Positions 54,436-62,322 of a stretch of DNA of 64,000 nucleotides are shown piece after piece. A model generated the notes under the pieces. That model was not told the origin of the DNA, searched no databases, and was given only the letters and a program-made list of their open reading frames with translations. The translations under genes were made by a program, and so were the position numbers. The first letter of the stretch is position 1, and every line of letters starts with the position of its first letter. Origin of the DNA: Mesorhizobium sp. DCY119 (GTDB taxonomy: Bacteria > Pseudomonadota > Alphaproteobacteria > Rhizobiales > Rhizobiaceae); contig NZ_CP031834.1 of the NCBI RefSeq assembly GCF_003590645.1, positions 2,418,501 through 2,482,500 of the forward strand. Reading direction: 5' to 3'.

Positions 54436-56091
54436 CTACCGTTTCTGGTTGTTTTGGAAGTCTTTGCTATTCTGGTCGATGGCCCAGTTTTCGAAGCGCA
54501 TGTCGTAGAAGATAGCGCCTGCGCTTGGCGGGAAGCCCTTGACGTAATCCCATGACGTGACCTGCCGTACTTCGGTATGGGAGAAGACGGCGGGGCTGTC
54601 TTCGGCGATGAGCTTGTTGGCCTGGCAGTAGCTGTCGGTCTGGACCTTGGGGTCGGTGGAGTGGATGCCGGCCTGGACGAGCTCGGTGACCTTGGGGTTT
54701 TCGTAATACATGCCGCCCGGGGGGTAGGGATCGCCCCAGCCGGACTTGGTGTAGTAGTTCAGGAACAGGGTGGGGTCGGAGACCTTGGCCGGATCGTAGT
54801 AGAGAACGAAATCGTAGGCAGTCTCGGGCTTGGTCTGAGCCTGGACGATGTCGGCCCAGCGGACCGGCCGCACTTCGGTCGGGATACCGATCTTGGTGAG
54901 GTTGGTGGCCAAAAGCATCGCGACGTTGTTGAAGCGATCACTTCCGGCAACGGCAGCAATCTGCAGCTTGCGCTTGGACAGCTCGCCGGCCGGATATTTC
55001 GACTTGGACAGGTATTCGCGCGCCTTGGCGAGATCGAAGGGATAGGTGGTGACACCCTCGCAGCCCGGCAGCATCTCGGCGGGAACCGGACCTGCCAGTG
55101 GACCGCCGGCGCCGAGGATGTGCTTGGTCACGGTGTCGCGGTCATAGGCGCTGGCCACCGCCCTGCGGACCCAGACGTCGTCGAGCGGCGCACGGGCATT
55201 GTCCATGATCACGAACCACGGCGACGGCATGGTGTCCTCGCGCCGCTGCATGGCCTGCAACTCGCCGAGCTGACGCTGCACGGTGCTGGGAAGGGTCGGG
55301 TCGCCGATGTCGAGCTCGCCCGCCCGAAGCTTGGTGACGATCGTGGCGATCTCAGGGGTCACCTGAAACTCCACGGTCGCGGGGGCTTCGCCTTTCTGCG
55401 GCGCTAGCGTATAGCCGTCGAACTTCTTCAGCCGCAGGATCTCGCCGGGCCGGTAGGTTTCCAGCTCATAGGGGCCGGAGCCCGCATCGTTGGTGCGCAG
55501 GAAAGCATTGCCGTAATCCTGCATCTCGCCGAAGGCGCCGGGCTTCAGGTTGGCGAGTATCAGGTCCTTGTTGACGATGCGAAACAGAAGCAACGCCTTG
55601 AGGAAGCTCGAGTTGGGCGAGTCCAGCTTGAAGGTGACGGTGTCGCCCTCGTAGGAGACGCCGCTGGCGTTGATCATGCGGAAGCTCGATGCGGACGGGC
55701 CGTTGACGGTCAGCATCCGCACCATCGAGAACGCGACGTCCTCGGCGGTGATCTCGCTGCCGTCGTGGAATTTCTGGCCGGCGCGGATCTTGAAGGCGTA
55801 TTCGCGCCCGTCCGGGGAAATCGTCCAGGACTCGGCAAGCCATGGCTTTACGCCCTTTTCGGCATCAGGCCACAGAAGCGTGTCGTAGGAATTGTACATG
55901 GCGACCAGTTCCCAGTAATTGGTGCCATAGACCGGATCGAGCGTGCTGACCTCCATGACGGTGCCCCATCGCAGTGCTGCACCGGAACCGGTGGCCTGAG
56001 CCGGTGCCGTTCCGGCCGATACGGCGGCCGTCGTCAAAAAAGCTAAAGCGGCGGTCCCGGCGAGACCGCGCAACATCGTGCGCATGACCAT
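54436..56091 (-). CDS. Dipeptide-type ABC importer substrate-binding protein
   Basis: 551-residue solute-binding protein of family 5. It has a signal peptide with AALAFLTTAAVSAGTAPAQA and typical family motifs LRWGTVMEVSTLDPVYGTNY, WLAESWTISPDGREYAFKIR and GQKFHDGSEITAEDVAFSMVR. First gene of the eight-gene operon that ends with the M20 gene. AGGGG precedes the ATG at 56091; longer upstream starts lack a signal peptide. The probable ligand is a peptide, amide or hydantoin-like compound. Confidence 0.93.
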   Translation of the reverse strand: MVMRTMLRGLAGTAALAFLTTAAVSAGTAPAQATGSGAALRWGTVMEVSTLDPVYGTNYWELVAMYNSYDTLLWPDAEKGVKPWLAESWTISPDGREYAFKIRAGQKFHDGSEITAEDVAFSMVRMLTVNGPSASSFRMINASGVSYEGDTVTFKLDSPNSSFLKALLLFRIVNKDLILANLKPGAFGEMQDYGNAFLRTNDAGSGPYELETYRPGEILRLKKFDGYTLAPQKGEAPATVEFQVTPEIATIVTKLRAGELDIGDPTLPSTVQRQLGELQAMQRREDTMPSPWFVIMDNARAPLDDVWVRRAVASAYDRDTVTKHILGAGGPLAGPVPAEMLPGCEGVTTYPFDLAKAREYLSKSKYPAGELSKRKLQIAAVAGSDRFNNVAMLLATNLTKIGIPTEVRPVRWADIVQAQTKPETAYDFVLYYDPAKVSDPTLFLNYYTKSGWGDPYPPGGMYYENPKVTELVQAGIHSTDPKVQTDSYCQANKLIAEDSPAVFSHTEVRQVTSWDYVKGFPPSAGAIFYDMRFENWAIDQNSKDFQNNQKR

Positions 56092-56357
56092 GATTGTCCC
56101 CTTTTTTTGCAGCCGGCGGGTCAGGGCCGGCATGTCGGTTGGCCGGATATTGCAAGCGCGGGCCATCAGCGACAAGTGCCGATTTGACATTGTCCGGTGA
56201 CAAAAAAACACCAATTGCACACACCAAAGGCAATCCTTCTAACCCCCCATCAACTTGCGTAGATCGGGGGTCAGCCTCCATCCTCCCCTTGGATTTCGGT
56301 CTTGCCCCAAACAAGTCGGATATGTTTCTATTCCCGAAACGGAGCAGAACTTTCCAT

Positions 56358-57251
56358 ATGAATAGTGCGTGGCTTAGACTCCCTCCCTTATCTTCTCTGC
56401 GTGCCTTCGTTGCCGTCGGCGCCACCGGCAGCATCCGCAAGGCGGGTGCGATGCTGAATGTCGATCATTCCGCCGTATCGCGTCACATCAATTGCCTGGA
56501 AGCACAGCTTGGAGTGTCGCTGCTTGCCCCTGAAGGACGGGGAATCACGCTTACGCCTGACGGAAAGCTGTATTTTGAAAGAGTTTCCAAGGGGTTCGAG
56601 ATATTGGGAGACGCGACGGCCGACATATTCGGGTCGCAGTCCAAATCCCTCACCATTTCGGCCCCGCCAGCTCTCGCGCATCGCGTTCTGTTGCCCCGCA
56701 TCCCCGAATTGGAGCTGCTCTTGCCCGACTGGGACGTTAAGCTTACGACCGGGGAAGAAGAAGGCCGAGGCGAGGTGGAAGGTCCCAACACGGTCAGCAT
56801 TACCTTTCAAAGTGCCGCGGCCATATCGACATCAATTCACAGCGAGAGGATTGCTCACCCGCGAATACTTCCTCTTGCGAGTGCAAAAGCATCCGCGACA
56901 TGGCCATCGATCAAAAGTGCGTCGGATCTTTTCCAGGTTCCACTTATCCAGCAGGCATCGAACGGCTACTGGATACGATGGTTTGCCGCATTAGGGGTCA
57001 GGGAACTTCCCGCGCTGAGGGGGCCCAACCTTCCCAATACGCTTCTCGCCTTGGAAGCGGCCCGCCGCGGCCAGGGAGTCGCGCTCGTTAATGAAACAAT
57101 AGCGGCGGACTTGATCCGCGATGGAGAGCTTGTTGTGCTTTTTGAGACAGAGGTGCGCTTGGCCGGTTATTATTTGAACACGCCGAAAAGCATTTATGGA
57201 CGCAATTCGGCACTGCAATTGCGTAAGTGGATCAAAAATATCGCTCTTTAG
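56358..57251 (+). CDS. LysR-family regulator, GcvA-like
   Basis: 297 residues: N-terminal helix-turn-helix (LSSLRAFVAVGATGSIRKAGAMLNVDHSAVSRHINCLEAQLG, residues about 10-52) and a GcvA-type effector domain (FQVPLIQQASNGYWIRWFAALG; AARRGQGVALVNETIAADL). The operon with the peptide importer and hydantoinase starts 266 bases away on the other strand, so this is probably its regulator. The ATG at 56358 has only a distant GGAG; the start is less certain than the rest. Confidence 0.88.
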   Translation: MNSAWLRLPPLSSLRAFVAVGATGSIRKAGAMLNVDHSAVSRHINCLEAQLGVSLLAPEGRGITLTPDGKLYFERVSKGFEILGDATADIFGSQSKSLTISAPPALAHRVLLPRIPELELLLPDWDVKLTTGEEEGRGEVEGPNTVSITFQSAAAISTSIHSERIAHPRILPLASAKASATWPSIKSASDLFQVPLIQQASNGYWIRWFAALGVRELPALRGPNLPNTLLALEAARRGQGVALVNETIAADLIRDGELVVLFETEVRLAGYYLNTPKSIYGRNSALQLRKWIKNIAL

Positions 57252-57452
57252 AGATGCCCAGAACTGGGCTCAGAGCTAGTTATTATCGGCGAGCGTGTTA
57301 TCAGCCTGTCGAGTTTATCCCGCGTCGGCCGCCGATCTCGCTCTTGCCCTTCGCCGACAAGGCGGCCATCTAAACGTGGCGAAAAGCGGCATATGGGAGC
57401 ATATACTCGTGTATGCTTGGCCCGACATGACGATTTGATGTTAAAGAAAACG

Positions 57453-57521
57453 ATGAAATACCAAGACGTTAGACTGTCTATTGCACCTATGATGGACTGG
57501 ACGGACTCCTATGGAACGTAA
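57453..57521 (+). pseudogene. dusA: 5' end of dusA, interrupted by prophage insertion
   Basis: The frame from 57453 reads MKYQDVRLSIAPMMDWTDSY and then stops. tRNA-dihydrouridine synthase A proteins all begin with a segment ending in xxAPMMDWTD followed by RHCR; here homology ends after DWTD and phage sequence follows. The remainder of dusA should lie past the far end of the prophage. The 5' end of dusA is a known attachment site of a family of integrases. The fragment is far too short to encode an enzyme. Confidence 0.85.
57486..57512 (+). other. Probable prophage attachment (att) core
   Basis: The stretch coding for PMMDWTDS is the part of dusA conserved between hosts; homology to dusA stops at its right edge. 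The exact core cannot be fixed from one junction; the matching repeat would lie beyond the right end of the window. Confidence 0.55.
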
Positions 57522-57614
57522 GGAGTAGGGCAGGCGAGTCGTACTAAATGTTGTACCCCGGCACGGTTGGTTAATCCGGCCGGGGCGGTGGTACGGTGGT
57601 GCCGTGGTAAACTC

Positions 57615-57833
57615 TTAGGTCGTCGCCAGTCGAAGGCGCTTTTCCGCACTGGCATAGAAGGCGGAAAACAATTCCTCAGCCCTCTTCCTCGCTTCGTAGA
57701 TTGCGTACAGAGCCATGTCCTTGTTGCGGCCCTCCGCGATGTCGGCTGCTATGGCAACGGCATGATTCATGCTGTTGATGAGTCCTTCAATGTCGTCGAT
57801 CGGGATAACGTATTCTGATGATTTATTAAGCAT
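57615..57833 (-). CDS. Small hypothetical prophage protein
   Basis: 72 residues from the ATG at 57833, with AGGAG ten bases upstream. A possible longer TTG start at 57890 would add 19 residues but would cover an operator-like region. The product is charged and helical (IDDIEGLINSMNHAVAIAADIAEGR; YEARKRAEELFSAFYASAEKRLR) with no familiar motif. It is divergent from a ribbon-helix-helix gene, which suggests a paired function such as a toxin-antitoxin-like or regulatory module, but I recognise no toxin. Confidence 0.6.
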   Translation of the reverse strand: MLNKSSEYVIPIDDIEGLINSMNHAVAIAADIAEGRNKDMALYAIYEARKRAEELFSAFYASAEKRLRLATT

Positions 57834-57880
57834 GCTGAGCGGCTCCTCGTTGCGTCTGTGTGATTCAAGATGTAGAACGT

Positions 57881-57922
57881 TGTTGAACAACCGTCAACGA
57901 TAAAGTTCAACATTGTTAAACA
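57881..57922. promoter_or_regulatory. Triplet of operator-like palindromes in the divergent region
   Basis: Three 9-bp near-identical units: TGTTGAACA (57881-57889), AGTTCAACA (57904-57912) and TGTTAAACA (57914-57922), each a (T/A)GTT-N-AACA palindrome. They lie between the 72-residue gene and the ribbon-helix-helix gene. Ribbon-helix-helix proteins bind tandem short palindromes cooperatively, so self-regulation is plausible. Confidence 0.6.
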
Positions 57923-57938
57923 TTTTGGAGTCGCACCT

Positions 57939-58094
57939 TTGGTTAGAGCAACGAGCATCGGCATCCGACTGGACGAAGACGTTAAGGCTGCCCTTGCCGT
58001 GGCCGCCAGTTCCGACCGACGAACAATCTCGGCGTACGTTGAAAAGCTGATCATCGAGGATTTGGAACGCAAGGGGCTGTTAACAAAACCTTGA
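57939..58094 (+). CDS. Ribbon-helix-helix (CopG/Arc-like) small protein
   Basis: 51 residues from a TTG start at 57939 with GGAG eight bases upstream. The product reads ATSIGIRLDEDVKAALAVAA, then SSDRRTISAYVEKLIIEDLE: one strand followed by two helices, the classical fold of CopG/Arc DNA-binding proteins. This short frame is easy to miss because it uses TTG and is 51 codons long. It probably represses its own divergent region. Confidence 0.75.
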   Translation: MVRATSIGIRLDEDVKAALAVAASSDRRTISAYVEKLIIEDLERKGLLTKP

Positions 58095-58144
58095 CCGCAT
58101 CCCGAAGATCGCGCCATGGTGCCAGCGGCAAGGGGGAAGACACC

Positions 58145-58345
58145 ATGGCGGTATTCGTAGGCATTTGCGCCGCACTTCAGATACTCGGCGCCATCGCAAT
58201 CTATGCGGTGGCCAGGTCGGCCATTCACGAGATTCTAGCCGCTACGATGTTCGGCATGGGCATAATCGCTTTTGCCCTCGGCGTGCTAATCGAGAACTCC
58301 AACAAGCAATTGGCGGCGATCGAGCGCCTTAAGAGTACTTCTTAA
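58145..58345 (+). CDS. Small membrane protein
   Basis: 66 residues with two hydrophobic segments (VGICAALQILGAIAIYAVA and ILAATMFGMGIIAFALGVLI) and a short charged tail. AGGGGGAAG precedes the ATG at 58145. Size and topology are like small holins or membrane accessory proteins of phages, but no specific family is recognised. Its end overlaps the convergent tail-chaperone-like gene by 17 bases. Confidence 0.65.
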   Translation: MAVFVGICAALQILGAIAIYAVARSAIHEILAATMFGMGIIAFALGVLIENSNKQLAAIERLKSTS

Positions 58346-58820
58346 ACAATTCAGCCACCTCGTCCTGGCTCGGCGCTGCCGGCTCTTCCTCGCCACCATG
58401 GGCGATGTTCCAGCCGCGAACGCACTGGGCAAATTCCCAAGGGGTTAGCTCGTCAATCTCTCGCGGTTTCAGACCAATCGCGTAGCCGGTGCGATAGACG
58501 CTGCCCAGCGTAACGTCGTCGCCGTCACCACCCTTCGGCTCATCTTCGCCGTCTGGCGTCGACAGGCCGCGAGAAATGGCCAAGGCGCACGATAGGGCGG
58601 CTTGATGAACGTCGGACAGGGAAAGCCGCTCCAAAAGGCGAGCACCTTCCAAGGGCGGCAGCAAGGCGCGCAGCGCCGTGCGCACGTCATCGACGAAGAA
58701 TGTGCCGGACGCCAGGCGTTGGAGTACGTCACCGATAGCGGGAATGGCAAAGAACGCGGGAAGTGTCAGCCGGAGCGCGCATGGCACCCCGGCTATGGTG
58801 GTCGTTGTGAGTCCGTGCAT
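58329..58820 (-). CDS. Prophage protein, possible tail assembly chaperone
   Basis: 163 residues. The C-terminal part, with YRTGYAIGLKPREIDELTPWEFAQCVRGWN, resembles the short tail-assembly-chaperone proteins found with tail genes of alphaproteobacterial phages and gene transfer agents. The N-terminal part (PAFFAIPAIGDVLQRLASG) is helical. Start at 58820, seven bases after the tail gene stop. The family call is tentative. Confidence 0.55.
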   Translation of the reverse strand: MHGLTTTTIAGVPCALRLTLPAFFAIPAIGDVLQRLASGTFFVDDVRTALRALLPPLEGARLLERLSLSDVHQAALSCALAISRGLSTPDGEDEPKGGDGDDVTLGSVYRTGYAIGLKPREIDELTPWEFAQCVRGWNIAHGGEEEPAAPSQDEVAELFKKYS

Positions 58821-58826
58821 TTTCCC

Positions 58827-60356
58827 TCAAAGCGTCGGAATGCCGAAGATGTAGTAGCGGATACCGAGAGGGTCATCGCCTGCGTCGCGTATGCCGCTGT
58901 TCGGGTTTGCTGGATCAATCCACGTGTTCCCGCCAGTGCACATGTGAAACTTCACCGACGTGTTGCTGATGAGCGCCACGGTGCCTTCATTGCCCTGCGT
59001 CCAGTTCAGACCGGACGAGCCGTAAAAGACGAGCATTCGGGAGCGTGGCTCCCGATATTGAAGGCCCGCAGTGCTGGTATTCTGCTTCACGATCATCTTC
59101 ACAAATGGAATGAAGCCGGTGTTCGTGAAACTGATCGTCTTGGCTTTATTGCCGAACCGCGTGCTGGTCGCGCTCTCGGTGCAATCGCTCGGGGCAAGCC
59201 AACCTTCTGCGATGATCGGAATGTAGGAAAACCTCGTGTCGAGGAGAATGTCGCGAAGCTTTGTCGATGTGTCAGACGAGCCCGGCCTCTTGATCTGCAC
59301 AAAGTCTTGAATGCCGTCGTTTCCGCTGAAGAGGATTTTTGATCCACCCGTCGAAGGCGTCGAATCCTCATTATCGGCGCATAGCATATAGCGAACCGTA
59401 ATCGAGGCGCTTCCGGTATTGTAGACCGTAACCGTCGACCCAGAGATGGAGTATTCCAGCCCGTTTTCGGTGTCCTTCGCGACTTGACCTGTCGTGGCTG
59501 GCGGCCAGATAACCGAGCCGCCGGTGAAGTACCAATTCCAGTCCAGATATGCCGTCGCGGGGATCGGGACGGGGGATGTGATGGTGGCGTACGCTCCGGC
59601 TGCTATGGTGATCTCACCGGCCTTCAAGACCTTGGCGTAAACCCGATCGCTGTCGAGGATAAGCTGCCGGCCCGTTGCGGAACCGACATCAAAGCCCGGC
59701 CGAGCGACCTTTACCGTCGTCGGGTTGATGCGAACATTGCACTGACCGGCTACGGGCGTTGCAGTGGGGCTTCCTATCGCTACATTGTCGCACGGCAGCT
59801 CCCAGACGGTCGACACATATGTTCCACCGCTATCGCCTACGGGAGCCGTGAAATAGTAGACCCAGCCTCCTGGCGTCCAGCCGTTAGGCGCCGCCGTTTC
59901 GCCGCCCCTAGCAACATACCCTGGCGCAGACACGTGCACGCCGCTATTGCTACCCATATTGTAGGTGGTGTACCTGCTCGCGCCTGCCGAATAGCGTCCG
60001 TTTGACTGTCGCGTCCGTATCTCAATCATAGGATTGAAAGTGTAGGGCGGCGCACCAAAGATGCGGTTGATGCTGAACCAGCCTTGGCGAAGGCCTAGAT
60101 AATACGTGTAGTAAAGCGCATTACCGGATGTTGACCCGGCCGGCCCATATACTGGCGTGGAGCCAGATGACTGAAACGCAGAAAACGGCACCGACCAAAG
60201 CCCGGTAATGTAGCCGATATCCTGCGTTTCAGAGTTGAAGAGGAACTTGCCGAAATCGGTGTTTGGCGTCGTGTTCGGATCGTCGGTATTGTCCTTCATG
60301 ACCTTGACGACGCCACCGCCGCCAGAGGTCTTTTTGCCCATAAAGAGGCGCGCCAT
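58827..60356 (-). CDS. Prophage tail tip / fibre-like protein
   Basis: 509 residues, rich in glycine, serine, threonine and aromatics, with no signal peptide. Content such as GSTPVYGPAGSTSGNAL, SNGRYSAGASRYTTYN and many short beta repeats fits a receptor-binding or structural tail protein. AGGAAAAG precedes the ATG at 60356. An intrinsic terminator lies between it and the tape-measure gene upstream, so it may have its own promoter. No recognised fibre domain. Confidence 0.6.
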   Translation of the reverse strand: MARLFMGKKTSGGGGVVKVMKDNTDDPNTTPNTDFGKFLFNSETQDIGYITGLWSVPFSAFQSSGSTPVYGPAGSTSGNALYYTYYLGLRQGWFSINRIFGAPPYTFNPMIEIRTRQSNGRYSAGASRYTTYNMGSNSGVHVSAPGYVARGGETAAPNGWTPGGWVYYFTAPVGDSGGTYVSTVWELPCDNVAIGSPTATPVAGQCNVRINPTTVKVARPGFDVGSATGRQLILDSDRVYAKVLKAGEITIAAGAYATITSPVPIPATAYLDWNWYFTGGSVIWPPATTGQVAKDTENGLEYSISGSTVTVYNTGSASITVRYMLCADNEDSTPSTGGSKILFSGNDGIQDFVQIKRPGSSDTSTKLRDILLDTRFSYIPIIAEGWLAPSDCTESATSTRFGNKAKTISFTNTGFIPFVKMIVKQNTSTAGLQYREPRSRMLVFYGSSGLNWTQGNEGTVALISNTSVKFHMCTGGNTWIDPANPNSGIRDAGDDPLGIRYYIFGIPTL

Positions 60357-60369
60357 AGCTTTTCCTATG

Positions 60370-60392
60370 AAAAAGCCCGCTCGAGGCGGGCT
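60370..60392 (-). terminator. Intrinsic terminator after the tape-measure gene
   Basis: On the minus strand AGCCCGC-CTCGA-GCGGGCT forms a 7-bp GC-rich stem, followed by TTTTT. It lies 35-57 bases past the tape-measure stop and before the tail fibre gene start. This is the classical form of a rho-independent terminator. Confidence 0.8.
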
Positions 60393-60426
60393 GTTTGGGG
60401 ACGGGTTTGTTTGGAGCGGGGAGGGC

Positions 60427-62313
60427 TCAGAGATTTCGCGTCTTCTGCGCCATGCGGACGGTAGTCACTACCCGAGCGCCGAACTCCTGATTGACCTTCG
60501 CCAGTCCGCGCTCGAGCCGCTCCACGGCCGCTATATCGGCGCCACGTGCGTCAATCACCGGAGAGAACGACATGCTCACGTTGCCACCCGAAGCCGGCAG
60601 AGCAGCCGGAACCTTCGGGAAAACCTGCGAACCCTTCGGCAAATTTATAAGCTCCGGACCCTTTTCACCCACAACGGCAAGACCGCCCGGCGCGTTGTTC
60701 GTGCCTTTCGCAAAACCCGGCACACGCATTCCTGCCCATGGATCGACCGCAGCCGTGGTCTTGCCGCCAAACAGGCCGCCGCCGCCGAATAGACCGGCAA
60801 GCGGGCCGCTACCGAGCAACGCACCCTGCGCAGCGGCGAGAGCCAGCTGCACGGCCAGCCGCTTGATGGCATCTTCGGCCTTCACGCTGCCGTCGGCAAT
60901 GTCGGACAAGGCATCGCCGACCATGCCAAAGCCAGCCTCGAGAGTCTGATTCCACTTCTCGGCCTTTTCCTTGGCCGCATCCATGGCAGCCTGTTCTTGG
61001 TGGATGGCCTCGGTTAGCGCGATGATTTTCTGACGCTGGGCCTCGGTCGCTGCCGCGCCAGCCTTACGGCCAGCTTCGGCCGCACGACGCTGCTTTTCGG
61101 ACATGCCGAGAAGGGAGTATTCGAACTCCAATTCCTCAATCAGCTTGCGCACCGCGTCGGCTTCCCGCTGTGCGGCTGCGGCAGCCTTGTCGCGAGACTT
61201 CGAACCCTTGTCGTCACCGACAATAGAAGGCGCGACGAGGTTTGAAGCTTCCGGCTTCTTAAGGTCATCGATACCCTTGCGGGCCGCCAGGATACGCTGT
61301 TCCTCGTCGGCAATCTCTGAAAGCCGTTGGCGCGCCTCGATTAAGCCGCCTTCGAAATCTTCGCCGAACGGATTCAGGCCGGTCGACTGGCGTTGCCGTT
61401 CCTGCGTTTTCAGGATCTGGTTTTCGGTGTTCAACCGCTCTTTACCCAGAGCGGCAAGCCTGTCGTCGACCGATCCGGCGCGGGCCTTGTCCCAGCCTTG
61501 GAATAGCTCGATGAAGCTCCACAACTGGTCGGCGGCGCGAATGATGGCGCCCTGCAGATAGGTAGAAACGGTGCCCGCGACTGTGCGGAAAGCACGGTCT
61601 AGCTCGTCAGCTTTCTTTATGAGCCTCTCATCAAGTACTACGCCAAGGTCGTTCGCCGCGGTAATCGTATCCCGAATCCCGCGCTCACCCTGATCAATCA
61701 GCCGAACGAACCGCTCGCCGTCGCCGCCGAACAGTTCGTCGAAAATCCGAATCTGGCTGGCCTTATCGAGCTTCTGGACCTTTCCGATAATCTCCGAAAG
61801 GAACGCCGACGGGCGTTTCAGCTTCTCCGCAACGTCAGCCGCGGAGAAGCCAAGCTGTTTGAACGCCTCGGCCGCACTGCCGCCACCCGTAGAGAAGAAC
61901 TCCGAACCGCGGATAGATAGCTCCCGCATGCCAGCCGCAAGGGAGTCCACCTCGATCTTGTTGACACGGGCGACGTATGCCAATTCCTGAAAAGACTTCA
62001 CGTCGAGACCGGCCTGTTTCGCGGCAATGCCGATATCGGCCACGGCGCTCACCGTCTGCTTGGCCGTGGCAATGACGCCCGCGAATCCACCCGCAGCAAT
62101 GCCGCCCAGCCCGATCTTGGCCAAGGCGCCGTTGACGCGGGCAGCCGCCTGCTTCATGTCGGATTCCAGCGATTGGGCTGACTTCTTGGCAGAGGTGTTG
62201 ATCTTCTTGAATTGGCGGTCGGCGGTGTTGGCGCCCTTCGCCATATTCTTCTCAAAGTCGCGAACGCGCGCTTCCAGCTTGACGACAAGCTGTTCCGTCT
62301 CGGTACGGGCCAT
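60427..62313 (-). CDS. Phage tail length tape-measure protein
   Basis: 628 residues. Residues about 1-60 are a coiled coil (LVVKLEARVRDFEKNMAKG), then a hydrophobic stretch (IGLGGIAAGGFAGVIATAK), a phage minor-tail region with AYVARVNKIEVDSLAAGMREL, long coiled coil about 300-450, and a glycine-rich second hydrophobic patch (GALLGSGPLAGLFGGGGLFGG) before PGFAKGTNNAPGGLAVVGEKGPEL, a segment common to lambda-like tape-measure proteins. AGGAGG precedes the ATG at 62313. It begins nine bases after the terminase stop, with no head genes between. Confidence 0.88.
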   Translation of the reverse strand: MARTETEQLVVKLEARVRDFEKNMAKGANTADRQFKKINTSAKKSAQSLESDMKQAAARVNGALAKIGLGGIAAGGFAGVIATAKQTVSAVADIGIAAKQAGLDVKSFQELAYVARVNKIEVDSLAAGMRELSIRGSEFFSTGGGSAAEAFKQLGFSAADVAEKLKRPSAFLSEIIGKVQKLDKASQIRIFDELFGGDGERFVRLIDQGERGIRDTITAANDLGVVLDERLIKKADELDRAFRTVAGTVSTYLQGAIIRAADQLWSFIELFQGWDKARAGSVDDRLAALGKERLNTENQILKTQERQRQSTGLNPFGEDFEGGLIEARQRLSEIADEEQRILAARKGIDDLKKPEASNLVAPSIVGDDKGSKSRDKAAAAAQREADAVRKLIEELEFEYSLLGMSEKQRRAAEAGRKAGAAATEAQRQKIIALTEAIHQEQAAMDAAKEKAEKWNQTLEAGFGMVGDALSDIADGSVKAEDAIKRLAVQLALAAAQGALLGSGPLAGLFGGGGLFGGKTTAAVDPWAGMRVPGFAKGTNNAPGGLAVVGEKGPELINLPKGSQVFPKVPAALPASGGNVSMSFSPVIDARGADIAAVERLERGLAKVNQEFGARVVTTVRMAQKTRNL

Positions 62314-62322
62314 CAGGCCTCC

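Noticed and set aside
57556-57585. CCCCGGC...GCCGGGG as an intrinsic terminator
   Set aside because: The loop is 16 bases and no U-run follows, so a terminator claim is not supported; noted only as an inverted repeat.
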